From JBDKTH01 sp964558295 (lineage in GTDB: Bacteria; Planctomycetota; Planctomycetia; Pirellulales; Thermoguttaceae), in assembly GCA_964558295.1 (NCBI GenBank), contig CAZLDQ010000049.1, positions 1 through 30,524 of the forward strand: DNA of 30,524 bases, written 5' to 3'. Each line of letters opens with the position of its first letter. Position 1 is the stretch's first letter. A program made the position numbers and the translations under genes. Below the pieces are notes generated by a model that made no database searches, was not told the origin of the DNA, and saw only the letters and a list, made by a program, of their open reading frames with translations. Of the stretch, positions 24,779-30,524 are shown in pieces.

Positions 24779-25888
24779 ATGCGTACGACAACTCGTGGTG
24801 GGGCTGCGGCCCTTTTGGCTGCGTGGCTGGTGCTAGGACTGCTCACTGCCGCGCAAGCGCAGGAGCCGGCGTCCTACGAGCCGCCCCGGCTGTCCGACCC
24901 GAACGCTTGCGCGATCATCCTCCTGCCCGACACCCAAACCTATGCCAAGTTCGGACGAAACCAGGGGATCTTCGAGCTGATGACCGCATGGATTGCCGAG
25001 AACCTCGAGACGCTCCACGTGTTGACCGTCGTGCATGTGGGCGATCTCGTGGAACAGAACAACGTTGAGACGACCGACGGCGTCACGCTTAACCAGACGA
25101 GCGCAGAGCAATGGTTGGCCATTTCCCGAGGATTTGAGCGGCTCGACGGCAAGACGCCCTACATTTTGGCGACCGGAAACCACGACTACGGAATCCGCAG
25201 TGCCGAGAACCGCCAGACGCAGTTTCCCAAATACTTCCCTGTGGATCGCAATCCGGCCTGGCAGGACGTGCTGGTCGAGTGCTGCCCGAACCGCGACGGT
25301 GTGAAGACGCTGGAGAACGCGGCCTACGCGCTGGTGACGCCGCAGGGGCGGAAGCTGCTTGTGGTGTCGCTCGAATTCGCCCCGTCCGACCCGGTGCTGG
25401 CATGGGCCAAGGCACTTGTCGCCCGCGATGCCTACAAGGAGCATTGTGCCATTCTCGTGACGCACTCCTATCTCAACTCGTTGGCCAAGGGGAACGTGCG
25501 CATCGAGAAGGAGGGCTACGCCGTCAAGGATGCCAACTACGGTCAGGCGATTTGGGATAAGCTGGTCTACCCGTCCAGCAATATCCGGCTCGTCCTTTGC
25601 GGCCACATCGCCGGGATCAAGGACCCACGCGAAAACGTCGGCTTCCGCATGGATAAGAACCACTGCGGCCGAACCGTCGCGCAAATGCTCTTCGACACCC
25701 AGACCGACGGTGGCGGATGGCACGGCAACGGGGGCGACGGCTGGCTGCGGATACTCGAATTCTCCCCCGACGGCAAGCGTATTTCCGTGCGTACGTTCTC
25801 GCCGCTATTTGCCATCTCCCCCTCGACCCGCCATTTGGCCTGGCGTACCGAGCCGTACAATCAGTACGTGTTCGAGATCGACGACTGA
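24779..25888 (+). CDS. exported calcineurin-like metallophosphoesterase
   Basis: A 369-residue protein. Residues 1-28 are a Sec signal peptide (LLTAAQAQ). The metal-binding motifs of the family follow in order: ILLPDTQTY (Asp51, with Gln in the usual His place, a known DTQ variant), VVHVGDLVEQN (85-95), ATGNHDYG (131-138), ILVTHSY and LCGHIAG. AAGAAAGGA about 10 nt upstream supports the ATG. A TATACT box at 24732-24737 is a possible -10 element, with a poor -35. It probably hydrolyses phosphomono- or diesters outside the cytoplasm. It converges with a second phosphoesterase across a double hairpin. Confidence 0.9.
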   Translation: MRTTTRGGAAALLAAWLVLGLLTAAQAQEPASYEPPRLSDPNACAIILLPDTQTYAKFGRNQGIFELMTAWIAENLETLHVLTVVHVGDLVEQNNVETTDGVTLNQTSAEQWLAISRGFERLDGKTPYILATGNHDYGIRSAENRQTQFPKYFPVDRNPAWQDVLVECCPNRDGVKTLENAAYALVTPQGRKLLVVSLEFAPSDPVLAWAKALVARDAYKEHCAILVTHSYLNSLAKGNVRIEKEGYAVKDANYGQAIWDKLVYPSSNIRLVLCGHIAGIKDPRENVGFRMDKNHCGRTVAQMLFDTQTDGGGWHGNGGDGWLRILEFSPDGKRISVRTFSPLFAISPSTRHLAWRTEPYNQYVFEIDD

Positions 25889-25899
25889 CGCCGCAATTG

Positions 25900-25948
25900 A
25901 GCCGGTGGGCTTGCCCACCGTGTATCGTGGCGGGCAAGCCCGCCGGCT
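25900..25948. repeat. double hairpin between convergent phosphoesterase genes
   Basis: AGCCGGTGGGCTTGCCCACC (25900-25919) and GGCGGGCAAGCCCGCCGGCT (25929-25948) pair over 20 bp with two mismatches and a 9-nt loop. Each arm is also a perfect 7-2-7 palindrome by itself (GGTGGGC-TT-GCCCACC and GGCGGGC-AA-GCCCGCC). It has no U tract, so it is not a classic terminator, but it could block transcription from either side. The form resembles REP/BIME-like elements. Confidence 0.65.
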
Positions 25949-25961
25949 AATGGATGACGGA

Positions 25962-26867
25962 CTACCGCCAGGCGAGTTCCAGCGGGCGTCCGTGAGCTTC
26001 GTGCGTGGGGTCCAGACACTGGAGCGTGAGCCGGATTCCGTCGGGCTCCAGTTGAGCATCGACCCAACCGCGAGGCTGCTTCAGGTCAAAGAGCCAAGCC
26101 AGGGCCGCGATGTTCACCAGATGCAAGTTGTCGATCTTGGCATGGTGCCAACGGTGGCTGTGGCCGAAGACATAAGCTTTGACCCGCTTGCGCGGCAGGA
26201 TCACGTCGTATAGTGCGAGGGTGTCCACGAGTGCACTGGTAATCTTCGTGGGATCGTCTTTGGGCAGCGGATAGTGGTGGGCCACGACCAAGGCCGGCTT
26301 GTCTGGGCGGCGGTCAAGCTGGTCGGCCAGCCATTGGAGTTGCGCATCGCCCATCCGGCCGGGCGTGGAGTTGGTCTTGTCCAACGAGTCGAGAATGAAC
26401 CAATCGGCGTTGGGCGCCTCGATCAGCGTGACGTGCCGGTCGGCGACCGGGGAGGGCGTGGTACGATGTTGGGGAAAGGCTTCCCAAAAACGCTCGCGAT
26501 GATCGTGGTTGCCCATCGCAAACGTGACCGGCATGGGGATCGGCGCGACGAGTTCCCGCAGCCGTTGGTAGTCGCCGGCCAGGCCTTCGTTGAACGCACA
26601 ATCGCCGGCGACGATCAGTCCGGCCGGGCGCGCGTTGACCGCTTGATACTGTTGGCGGGCTTGCTGGAAGTTCTCGTACGGGTTGGTATTGCGTGCGACC
26701 TTCTGGCGGTCTTCGCTGATGTGGATATCGGCCAGGAGCACGAAGCGGTTGGGATCAACCGGGGCGTCGGCCGCCCAGAGCCAGCGGTGAAAAAGCAGCG
26801 AGGCGGCGCCGGCTCCCAGGGAACCGGCCAGCATGTCACGACGAGAAATCTGCGTTGTCGAGGCCAT
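25962..26867 (-). CDS. Tat-exported calcineurin-like metallophosphoesterase
   Basis: A 301-residue protein. The N terminus has a Tat-type signal (QISRRDMLAGSLGAGAASLLF, followed by a basic/aromatic stretch and AADA). The full set of phosphoesterase motifs is present: LLADIHISED (Asp47, His49), VAGDCAFNEG (86-95), AMGNHDHRE (117-125), VVAHHYPL and VFGHSHRWH. I chose the ATG at 26867, which has GGAG 9 nt upstream, over a GTG at 26882. It is similar in class but not in detail to the phosphoesterase at 24779-25888. Substrate unknown. Confidence 0.9.
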   Translation of the reverse strand: MASTTQISRRDMLAGSLGAGAASLLFHRWLWAADAPVDPNRFVLLADIHISEDRQKVARNTNPYENFQQARQQYQAVNARPAGLIVAGDCAFNEGLAGDYQRLRELVAPIPMPVTFAMGNHDHRERFWEAFPQHRTTPSPVADRHVTLIEAPNADWFILDSLDKTNSTPGRMGDAQLQWLADQLDRRPDKPALVVAHHYPLPKDDPTKITSALVDTLALYDVILPRKRVKAYVFGHSHRWHHAKIDNLHLVNIAALAWLFDLKQPRGWVDAQLEPDGIRLTLQCLDPTHEAHGRPLELAWR

Positions 26868-27310
26868 GAGGATTGTCTCCACGACTCAAAAGGGGGCCAG
26901 CCAGTCAACCGTTCAGTATACGCTCGTAGGAGACGTGAATCCTAGAGCCTATCGGCTAATTCGCTGGCCGGCGTTTTGCCTGGAGTGGGGCTCAGGATCT
27001 GGGACGTCAGAGAAAGGAAAGGAACCGCAAAGGCGCAAAGAGCGCCGAGAAGAGAAGAAGAGGAACGATCGCGGGAGAGGCATCACGGGACAACGCAAGG
27101 GACGGCAGAGAAAAAGGGAAGAAAATGATGGCACAACGAGGACTGGAAAGGACGGATTCCTTCCCCTTCCTCATCTTCTTTGTTTTGCAAACTTGGCGTG
27201 TTTGTGGTTCGTTATTAAGGGGACCGAAGGGGTCTTCAGAAGTCCTGGGCAAAAAACCGGTCGTAGGATGCCGAACACAGTCCCTCGTCTCCCGCAAGCG
27301 AGGGAGGGGT
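26868..27310. other. non-coding stretch upstream of the TetR gene
   Basis: No gene is supported. Long open frames here have repetitive Arg/Lys/Glu-rich or Leu/Ser-rich translations, as expected from the purine-rich repeat at 27021-27211. A single AGTAT half-site (near 26914) resembles the TetR operator arms but has no partner. Confidence 0.5.
27021..27211. repeat. imperfect inverted repeat with purine-rich arm
   Basis: The purine-rich arm GGAACCGCAAAGGCGCAAAG (27021-27040, continuing to about 27065) reappears inverted at 27167-27211 (ending ACTTGGCGTGTTTGTGGTTC). The two share GAACC-CAAA-CGC-AAG-GAAGA-GAGGAA positions with several mismatches. About 100 bp separate them. The GCAAAGGCGCAAAG core resembles an interspersed sequence seen in non-coding DNA of many environmental bacteria; that link is from memory. 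Confidence 0.45.
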
Positions 27311-27339
27311 TTGGTCTTCTAATTCCGATCGCATATAAT
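27311..27339 (+). promoter_or_regulatory. candidate promoter of the TetR gene
   Basis: TTGGTC (27311-27316), 17-bp spacer, perfect TATAAT (27334-27339). The predicted transcript begins near 27346, leaving a 5' leader of about 175 nt before the ATG at 27521. No copy of the CCATACT palindrome is seen here. Confidence 0.5.
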
Positions 27340-27520
27340 GCGTTGGCATTCTTCGCAATTCCCAGGGATTCTGCCTCTTGCGTCAATCCGCGGCCGCTCT
27401 GGGCGATGTGGCGAAGAGGGGATGTGGTTGGATTCGTTTTCCGTTTTTGCTTGCCTCCTCTCGTTCCGCGGGTATTTTGGATACGATGGGGCAAGAAGGG
27501 TTCGTTCGAGGAGTGGTTTC

Positions 27521-28147
27521 ATGCCGGCGACGGCTCCGCAGATGCGGAAGAAATTGGCGAAAAGCGCTTTTCAACTGTTTGCCAAACGAGGCATCAAGAA
27601 CGTCAGCCTCGACGAAGTGGCGGCCCATGCGGGCGTCACCAAGGGGAGCCTCTACTGGCACTACAAGTCGAAAAAAGAAGTGATCCTCGCCGCCTGCGAC
27701 TACTACTATAGCCAGTGGCAGGAACGAACCGACGCGGCGATCGCTCTGGATGACGATCCCTTGGCCCGGTTCGAACGGGTCATCCGACTCTCCGTGCAAA
27801 GCTGCCTGTTCGACCGGAATAATCGCGTCTTCACCAGCGAAATCCTCACGTTCTCCCAGCAGGACCGCGACGTGCTGGCTGCGCGGGCCCGCTTCTATCG
27901 CACGGTGTGCGAGCAGTATACCCAGTTGCTCCAGGCCGCCTGTGCCGCCGGTCAGATCGAAGTCGCCGATCCGGGTGCGGCCGTCGAGTGGGTCGTGGCC
28001 GCGATCGACGGGATCAAGTATCGGGCCGGTTTCGACCCGGGGATGTGTACGCCGACGCACTGCGACCGGATCGTCGCCGGCCTGATGCGGATCGTGGCCG
28101 CCGCTCCCGAATCGCCCTCCGACGGGCTGGCCTCGCTGCCGCGCTGA
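27521..28147 (+). CDS. TetR/AcrR family transcriptional regulator
   Basis: A 208-residue repressor-type protein. The N-terminal helix-turn-helix is clear: KSAFQLFAKRGIKNVSLDEV followed by AAHAGVTKGSLYWHYKSKKE (recognition helix at about 39-48). The all-helical ligand-binding C-terminal domain is variable, as usual in the family. AGGAG 7-8 nt before the ATG at 27521 supports this start; the frame continues upstream to 27338 but the extension is rich in unusual residues. It lies 43 nt before a strong promoter with two palindromes, its likely target, which drives the ThuA/FG-GAP gene. The ligand is unknown. Confidence 0.93.
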   Translation: MPATAPQMRKKLAKSAFQLFAKRGIKNVSLDEVAAHAGVTKGSLYWHYKSKKEVILAACDYYYSQWQERTDAAIALDDDPLARFERVIRLSVQSCLFDRNNRVFTSEILTFSQQDRDVLAARARFYRTVCEQYTQLLQAACAAGQIEVADPGAAVEWVVAAIDGIKYRAGFDPGMCTPTHCDRIVAGLMRIVAAAPESPSDGLASLPR

Positions 28148-28189
28148 ACCACTCAGGTTTTCGCCTTTCACAAACCGGAAACAATCCTC

Positions 28190-28218
28190 TTGACATGCGC
28201 CATACTTGGCAGTATGGT
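28190..28218 (+). promoter_or_regulatory. strong sigma70-like promoter of the ThuA/FG-GAP gene
   Basis: Perfect -35 TTGACA (28190-28195), optimal 17-bp spacer, -10 TATGGT (28213-28218). The transcript should start near 28225, giving a leader of about 120 nt. The -10 box lies within the first palindrome. Confidence 0.8.
28200..28217. promoter_or_regulatory. TetR operator O1 (candidate)
   Basis: CCATACTTGGCAGTATGG is a perfect 7-4-7 palindrome that fills the spacer and covers most of the -10 box. Binding here would block RNA polymerase. Confidence 0.75.
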
Positions 28219-28222
28219 AGCT

Positions 28223-28240
28223 CCATACTGACCAGTATGG
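28223..28240. promoter_or_regulatory. TetR operator O2 (candidate)
   Basis: CCATACTGACCAGTATGG is a perfect 8-2-8 palindrome over the predicted transcription start. Its centre is 23 bp from that of O1, about two helical turns. Outer ACATGC (28193-28198) and GCATGT (28245-28250) add a further symmetric pair. Confidence 0.75.
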
Positions 28241-28344
28241 TAAAGCATGTGGAGCGACGGAGGCTGGCTGCCTTGGCGGCGTTCGCGTTTCGCCGGCACG
28301 GGTGAGCAAACGTTGAAGATTCCGGTGAGCAGGTGAGGTGCCCG

Positions 28345-30444
28345 ATGAAAATGCGTGCGTCGATGCGGTGGGCCGTAGGGGTGATGTGTCTTGGTCTGCT
28401 GTGGCCTTCGGCAGCGGCGGCCCGGGATACGAAAGTGGTCATGCTGGCCGGCGAAAAGAGTCACGCCCCCGGCGAGCACGAGTACGAAAAGGGGTTGAAT
28501 CTGCTGCGATACTGTCTGGACAACTCGCTCAACGCACGGCATCTGCTCGTGGAAGTCCACACGGGCGGCTGGCCGCAAGACGAGAAGACGCTCGACGACG
28601 CCGACACGATCGTGATCTTCAGCGACGGCGCCAGCAAGGGGCGGGCGCATCCGCTGGTGGCCGGGGGCCATATGGCTGCCTTGGCCAAGCAGATGGAACG
28701 AGGCTGCGGCCTGGTGGTGATCCACTGGGCGCTCAATCTCCCCTCCGGGATTGGCCAGGAGACGTTCCTTCGTTGGCTTGGCGGCTTCAAGGATTTTGAG
28801 AATCCGCCGCGGCCGATCGGCGAGCCGTTGCGGGTCAACGACTGGTCAAAACAAGTCGGGCATCCGATCTTCCGCGGCGTGAAGCCATTCGCCATGCCGG
28901 AGGATGAGTACAAGACGCCCGAGCGGATCTTGTCCGACCGTCCGGGGTTCATTCCAGTTCTCCCCTTCCCCGGCAAGCCCGGCGATCCGCTCTGGGCCTG
29001 GGCCTGGCAACGCGAAGACGGCGGGCGCGGCTTTGCTATGATCGGCGGCCACAAGCATTCGATTTGGGAGATCGAGGACTTGCGCACGACCGTGCTCAAC
29101 GCCATCCTCTGGACGGCCCATAAGGCCGTGCCCGACGACGGGGTGATCTCCTCCTTGCCCCCGCCGGTCACCACCCCGGCCGAACCGGTCTTCTTCCCCA
29201 TCAAGATCGATGCCCCGGTGCACAATCCGGCGATTGGCAGCTATTGGTACGGCCCGTTCAACGAATCGTGTTCACTCGTCGATGTCAACGGCGACGGCCG
29301 GCTCGACATCACCTGTGGGGTCAACTGGTACGAAGCGCCGACGTGGAAGAAGCATGCCAACTACTTTGAAGGCGCCGAGCAGCGTGACTTCCTTCACACC
29401 CATTGCCACGAATCGGCCTTGGATGTGAACCGCGACGGGCTTGTTGATGTGGTCAACTCGGGTTATCAGCCGACGATCGCGGGCGTCCTGTGGCATGAGA
29501 ATCCCGGCCCCCAGGGAGGCTCGTGGAAAGTGCATCGCGTTCATCATTCTCCCTTCATTGAAGGGCTCGTGCTGGCTGATCTCACCGGTGATGGTCACGA
29601 GGATATTCTCGTCAACCACTTCCGCAAGTACGGCGGGGCGGAAGGGGAAGGTTCTGCGGCCCGGGTCGAGGACATCATCTGGTTCGAATCGATCGACCGG
29701 GCGCCGTGGCTCGTCAAGCATGTGATCGCCTCCGACATCGACGATCACGGCGCGGGCGTGGGCGACCTCAACGGCGACGGCCGCGTGGACGTGCTCTCCA
29801 AGCACGGCTGGTATGAGGCGCCGGCCAAGCCCGCAGAAGAACCCTGGAAATACCACCAAGACTACGAGATCCCCTATCGGGCCTCGCTTCCGATGATCGT
29901 CACCGACGTCAACGGCGACGGGCTTAACGACATCATCGTGGGCAACGGCCACGGCTATGGCTTGGATTGGATGGAACAGCGGATCGACGAGCAGGGCAAA
30001 CGGACGTTTAAGCGTCACCCGATCGACGAACACCATGCCCAGTTCCACGCCACCGCCCTGGTCGACGTGAACGGCGACGGCACGCTCGACCTCTTGACGG
30101 GCAAACGCCTGTTGGGGCACGACGGACGCGACGAAGGGGAATGGGACCCGCTGTTCCTCTTCTGGTACGACATCCAAGGAGGCAAGTTCGAGCAGCACGT
30201 GATCGCGTTCAACCATCTTTCCTACTATCCGGGCTACGAAAACGTCAACCAACCGCCGCAGTTCGCCTTCAGCACGGGGATGAAACTCGTCCCGGGCGAT
30301 CTGAACGGCGACGGGAAACTTGACATTGTCGTGTCCGGTCGTGGCGGGCTCTATGCCTTCCTCAACCGCGGCCTGACGCCGTTGCCGAAGTCGACGAATC
30401 CCAAAGTGCCCTTGGTGGGCGAAAAGCATCCCGAAATGAAGTAA
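28345..30444 (+). CDS. exported ThuA-like domain / FG-GAP (VCBS) repeat protein
   Basis: A 699-residue secreted protein. Residues 1-26 are a signal peptide (GLLWPSAAAA). Residues about 29-258 are a ThuA-like, glutamine-amidotransferase-type fold (VVMLAGEKSHAPGEHEYEKG, CGLVVIHWALNL, FAMIGGHKHSIWE). The C-terminal 400 residues carry seven calcium-binding D-x-N-x-DG-x2-D-type loops (at about residues 313, 360, 412, 474, 521, 574 and 652, for example DVNGDGRLDI and DLNGDGRVDV) of an FG-GAP beta-propeller. ThuA was described in trehalose use, and ThuA-like proteins are linked to 3-keto-sugar pathways. I chose the ATG at 28345; GTG at 28333 is in frame. A gene with a Tat signal follows after 29 nt. 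Confidence 0.9.
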   Translation: MKMRASMRWAVGVMCLGLLWPSAAAARDTKVVMLAGEKSHAPGEHEYEKGLNLLRYCLDNSLNARHLLVEVHTGGWPQDEKTLDDADTIVIFSDGASKGRAHPLVAGGHMAALAKQMERGCGLVVIHWALNLPSGIGQETFLRWLGGFKDFENPPRPIGEPLRVNDWSKQVGHPIFRGVKPFAMPEDEYKTPERILSDRPGFIPVLPFPGKPGDPLWAWAWQREDGGRGFAMIGGHKHSIWEIEDLRTTVLNAILWTAHKAVPDDGVISSLPPPVTTPAEPVFFPIKIDAPVHNPAIGSYWYGPFNESCSLVDVNGDGRLDITCGVNWYEAPTWKKHANYFEGAEQRDFLHTHCHESALDVNRDGLVDVVNSGYQPTIAGVLWHENPGPQGGSWKVHRVHHSPFIEGLVLADLTGDGHEDILVNHFRKYGGAEGEGSAARVEDIIWFESIDRAPWLVKHVIASDIDDHGAGVGDLNGDGRVDVLSKHGWYEAPAKPAEEPWKYHQDYEIPYRASLPMIVTDVNGDGLNDIIVGNGHGYGLDWMEQRIDEQGKRTFKRHPIDEHHAQFHATALVDVNGDGTLDLLTGKRLLGHDGRDEGEWDPLFLFWYDIQGGKFEQHVIAFNHLSYYPGYENVNQPPQFAFSTGMKLVPGDLNGDGKLDIVVSGRGGLYAFLNRGLTPLPKSTNPKVPLVGEKHPEMK

Positions 30445-30473
30445 CCCCTCTTTTGACGACGGGAGTACACGCT

Positions 30474-30524
30474 ATGAAGACACGCATCAATCGACGTCGC
30501 TTTATCGCGGGGGGCGCGGCAGGG
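30474..30524 (+). CDS. start of a Tat-exported protein (truncated by window end)
   Basis: ATG at 30474 preceded by GGGAG. The 17 codons present encode MKTRINRRRFIAGGAAG, a typical twin-arginine signal start (R-R-x-F-I-A-G-G). It lies 29 nt after the ThuA/FG-GAP gene and is probably in the same TetR-controlled operon. The family cannot be told; Gfo/Idh/MocA proteins often start this way in planctomycetes. Confidence 0.7.
   Translation, partial: MKTRINRRRFIAGGAAG

Noticed and set aside
26833..27711. Long plus-strand open frame (292 codons) running into the tetR gene
   Set aside because: It is Arg/Lys/Glu-rich because of the purine-rich repeat, has no ribosome-binding site, and overlaps tetR in another frame. 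The tetR frame has clear helix-turn-helix homology.
28237..28305. 22-codon frame starting inside operator O2 (MVKHVERRR...)
   Set aside because: No ribosome-binding site, and the ATG falls within the operator palindrome. It could be a leader peptide but nothing supports it.
1..30524. Search for tRNA, rRNA, CRISPR arrays, transposases or phage genes
   Set aside because: No tRNA T-arm/CCA pattern, no regularly spaced repeats and no transposase or integrase motifs were found by reading. A covariance-model scan would be decisive.

Overview
The window looks like a chromosomal segment of a planctomycete, probably in or near the Pirellulales. This rests on protein style: Tat-exported Gfo/Idh/MocA oxidoreductases, an exported FAD-dependent oxidoreductase with the GGNNSSEVRV-type motif, Tat-exported phosphoesterases, a ThuA/FG-GAP fusion, GC-rich codon use and hairpin-rich intergenic DNA. 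No rRNA, tRNA, CRISPR array, transposase or phage gene was found.

Region A (1-13300, minus strand) is one long, tightly packed envelope-glycan cluster. In transcription order it encodes an SpsF-like cytidylyltransferase, a HAD phosphatase, a GT-B-like surface-carbohydrate protein, a Wzx-type flippase, a CDP-alcohol phosphatidyltransferase, a GT2, a second CDP-alcohol phosphatidyltransferase, a WaaE-like GT2, a NodB-type deacetylase, a GT4, a GT9 and a tiny membrane protein. Several junctions overlap (ATGA). No Wzy polymerase or Wza/Wzc exporter is visible. Two CDP-alcohol transferases beside a CMP-type nucleotidyltransferase suggest that a CDP-activated alcohol is used to build a lipid anchor or phospho-substituent which the glycosyltransferases then decorate. 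That pathway is my inference.

Region B (13306-16261) holds a divergently transcribed RmlD-like reductase that lacks the catalytic Tyr/Lys, a convergent beta-phosphoglucomutase-like HAD protein and a FemAB/CelD-like GNAT protein. A perfect 7-9-7 inverted repeat sits between the divergent promoters of regions A and B.

Region C (16297-26867) is a catabolic, export-rich region: FAD oxidoreductase with an N-terminal beta-sandwich-like domain, two Tat-type Gfo/Idh/MocA proteins, an MFS transporter directly after the second of these, and two exported calcineurin-like phosphoesterases converging on a strong double hairpin. Between these lie two small minus-strand genes with good ribosome-binding sites (81 aa, and a 36-aa Lys/Arg-rich peptide) and long gene-poor stretches with hairpins, a G-run cluster and a rho-independent terminator.

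Region D (27300-30524) is a TetR-family regulator followed by a textbook sigma70-like promoter carrying two perfect 18-bp palindromes. Downstream is a 699-aa ThuA-like/FG-GAP fusion and the start of another Tat-exported protein. The simplest reading is a TetR-controlled, ligand-responsive operon for exported sugar-processing proteins.
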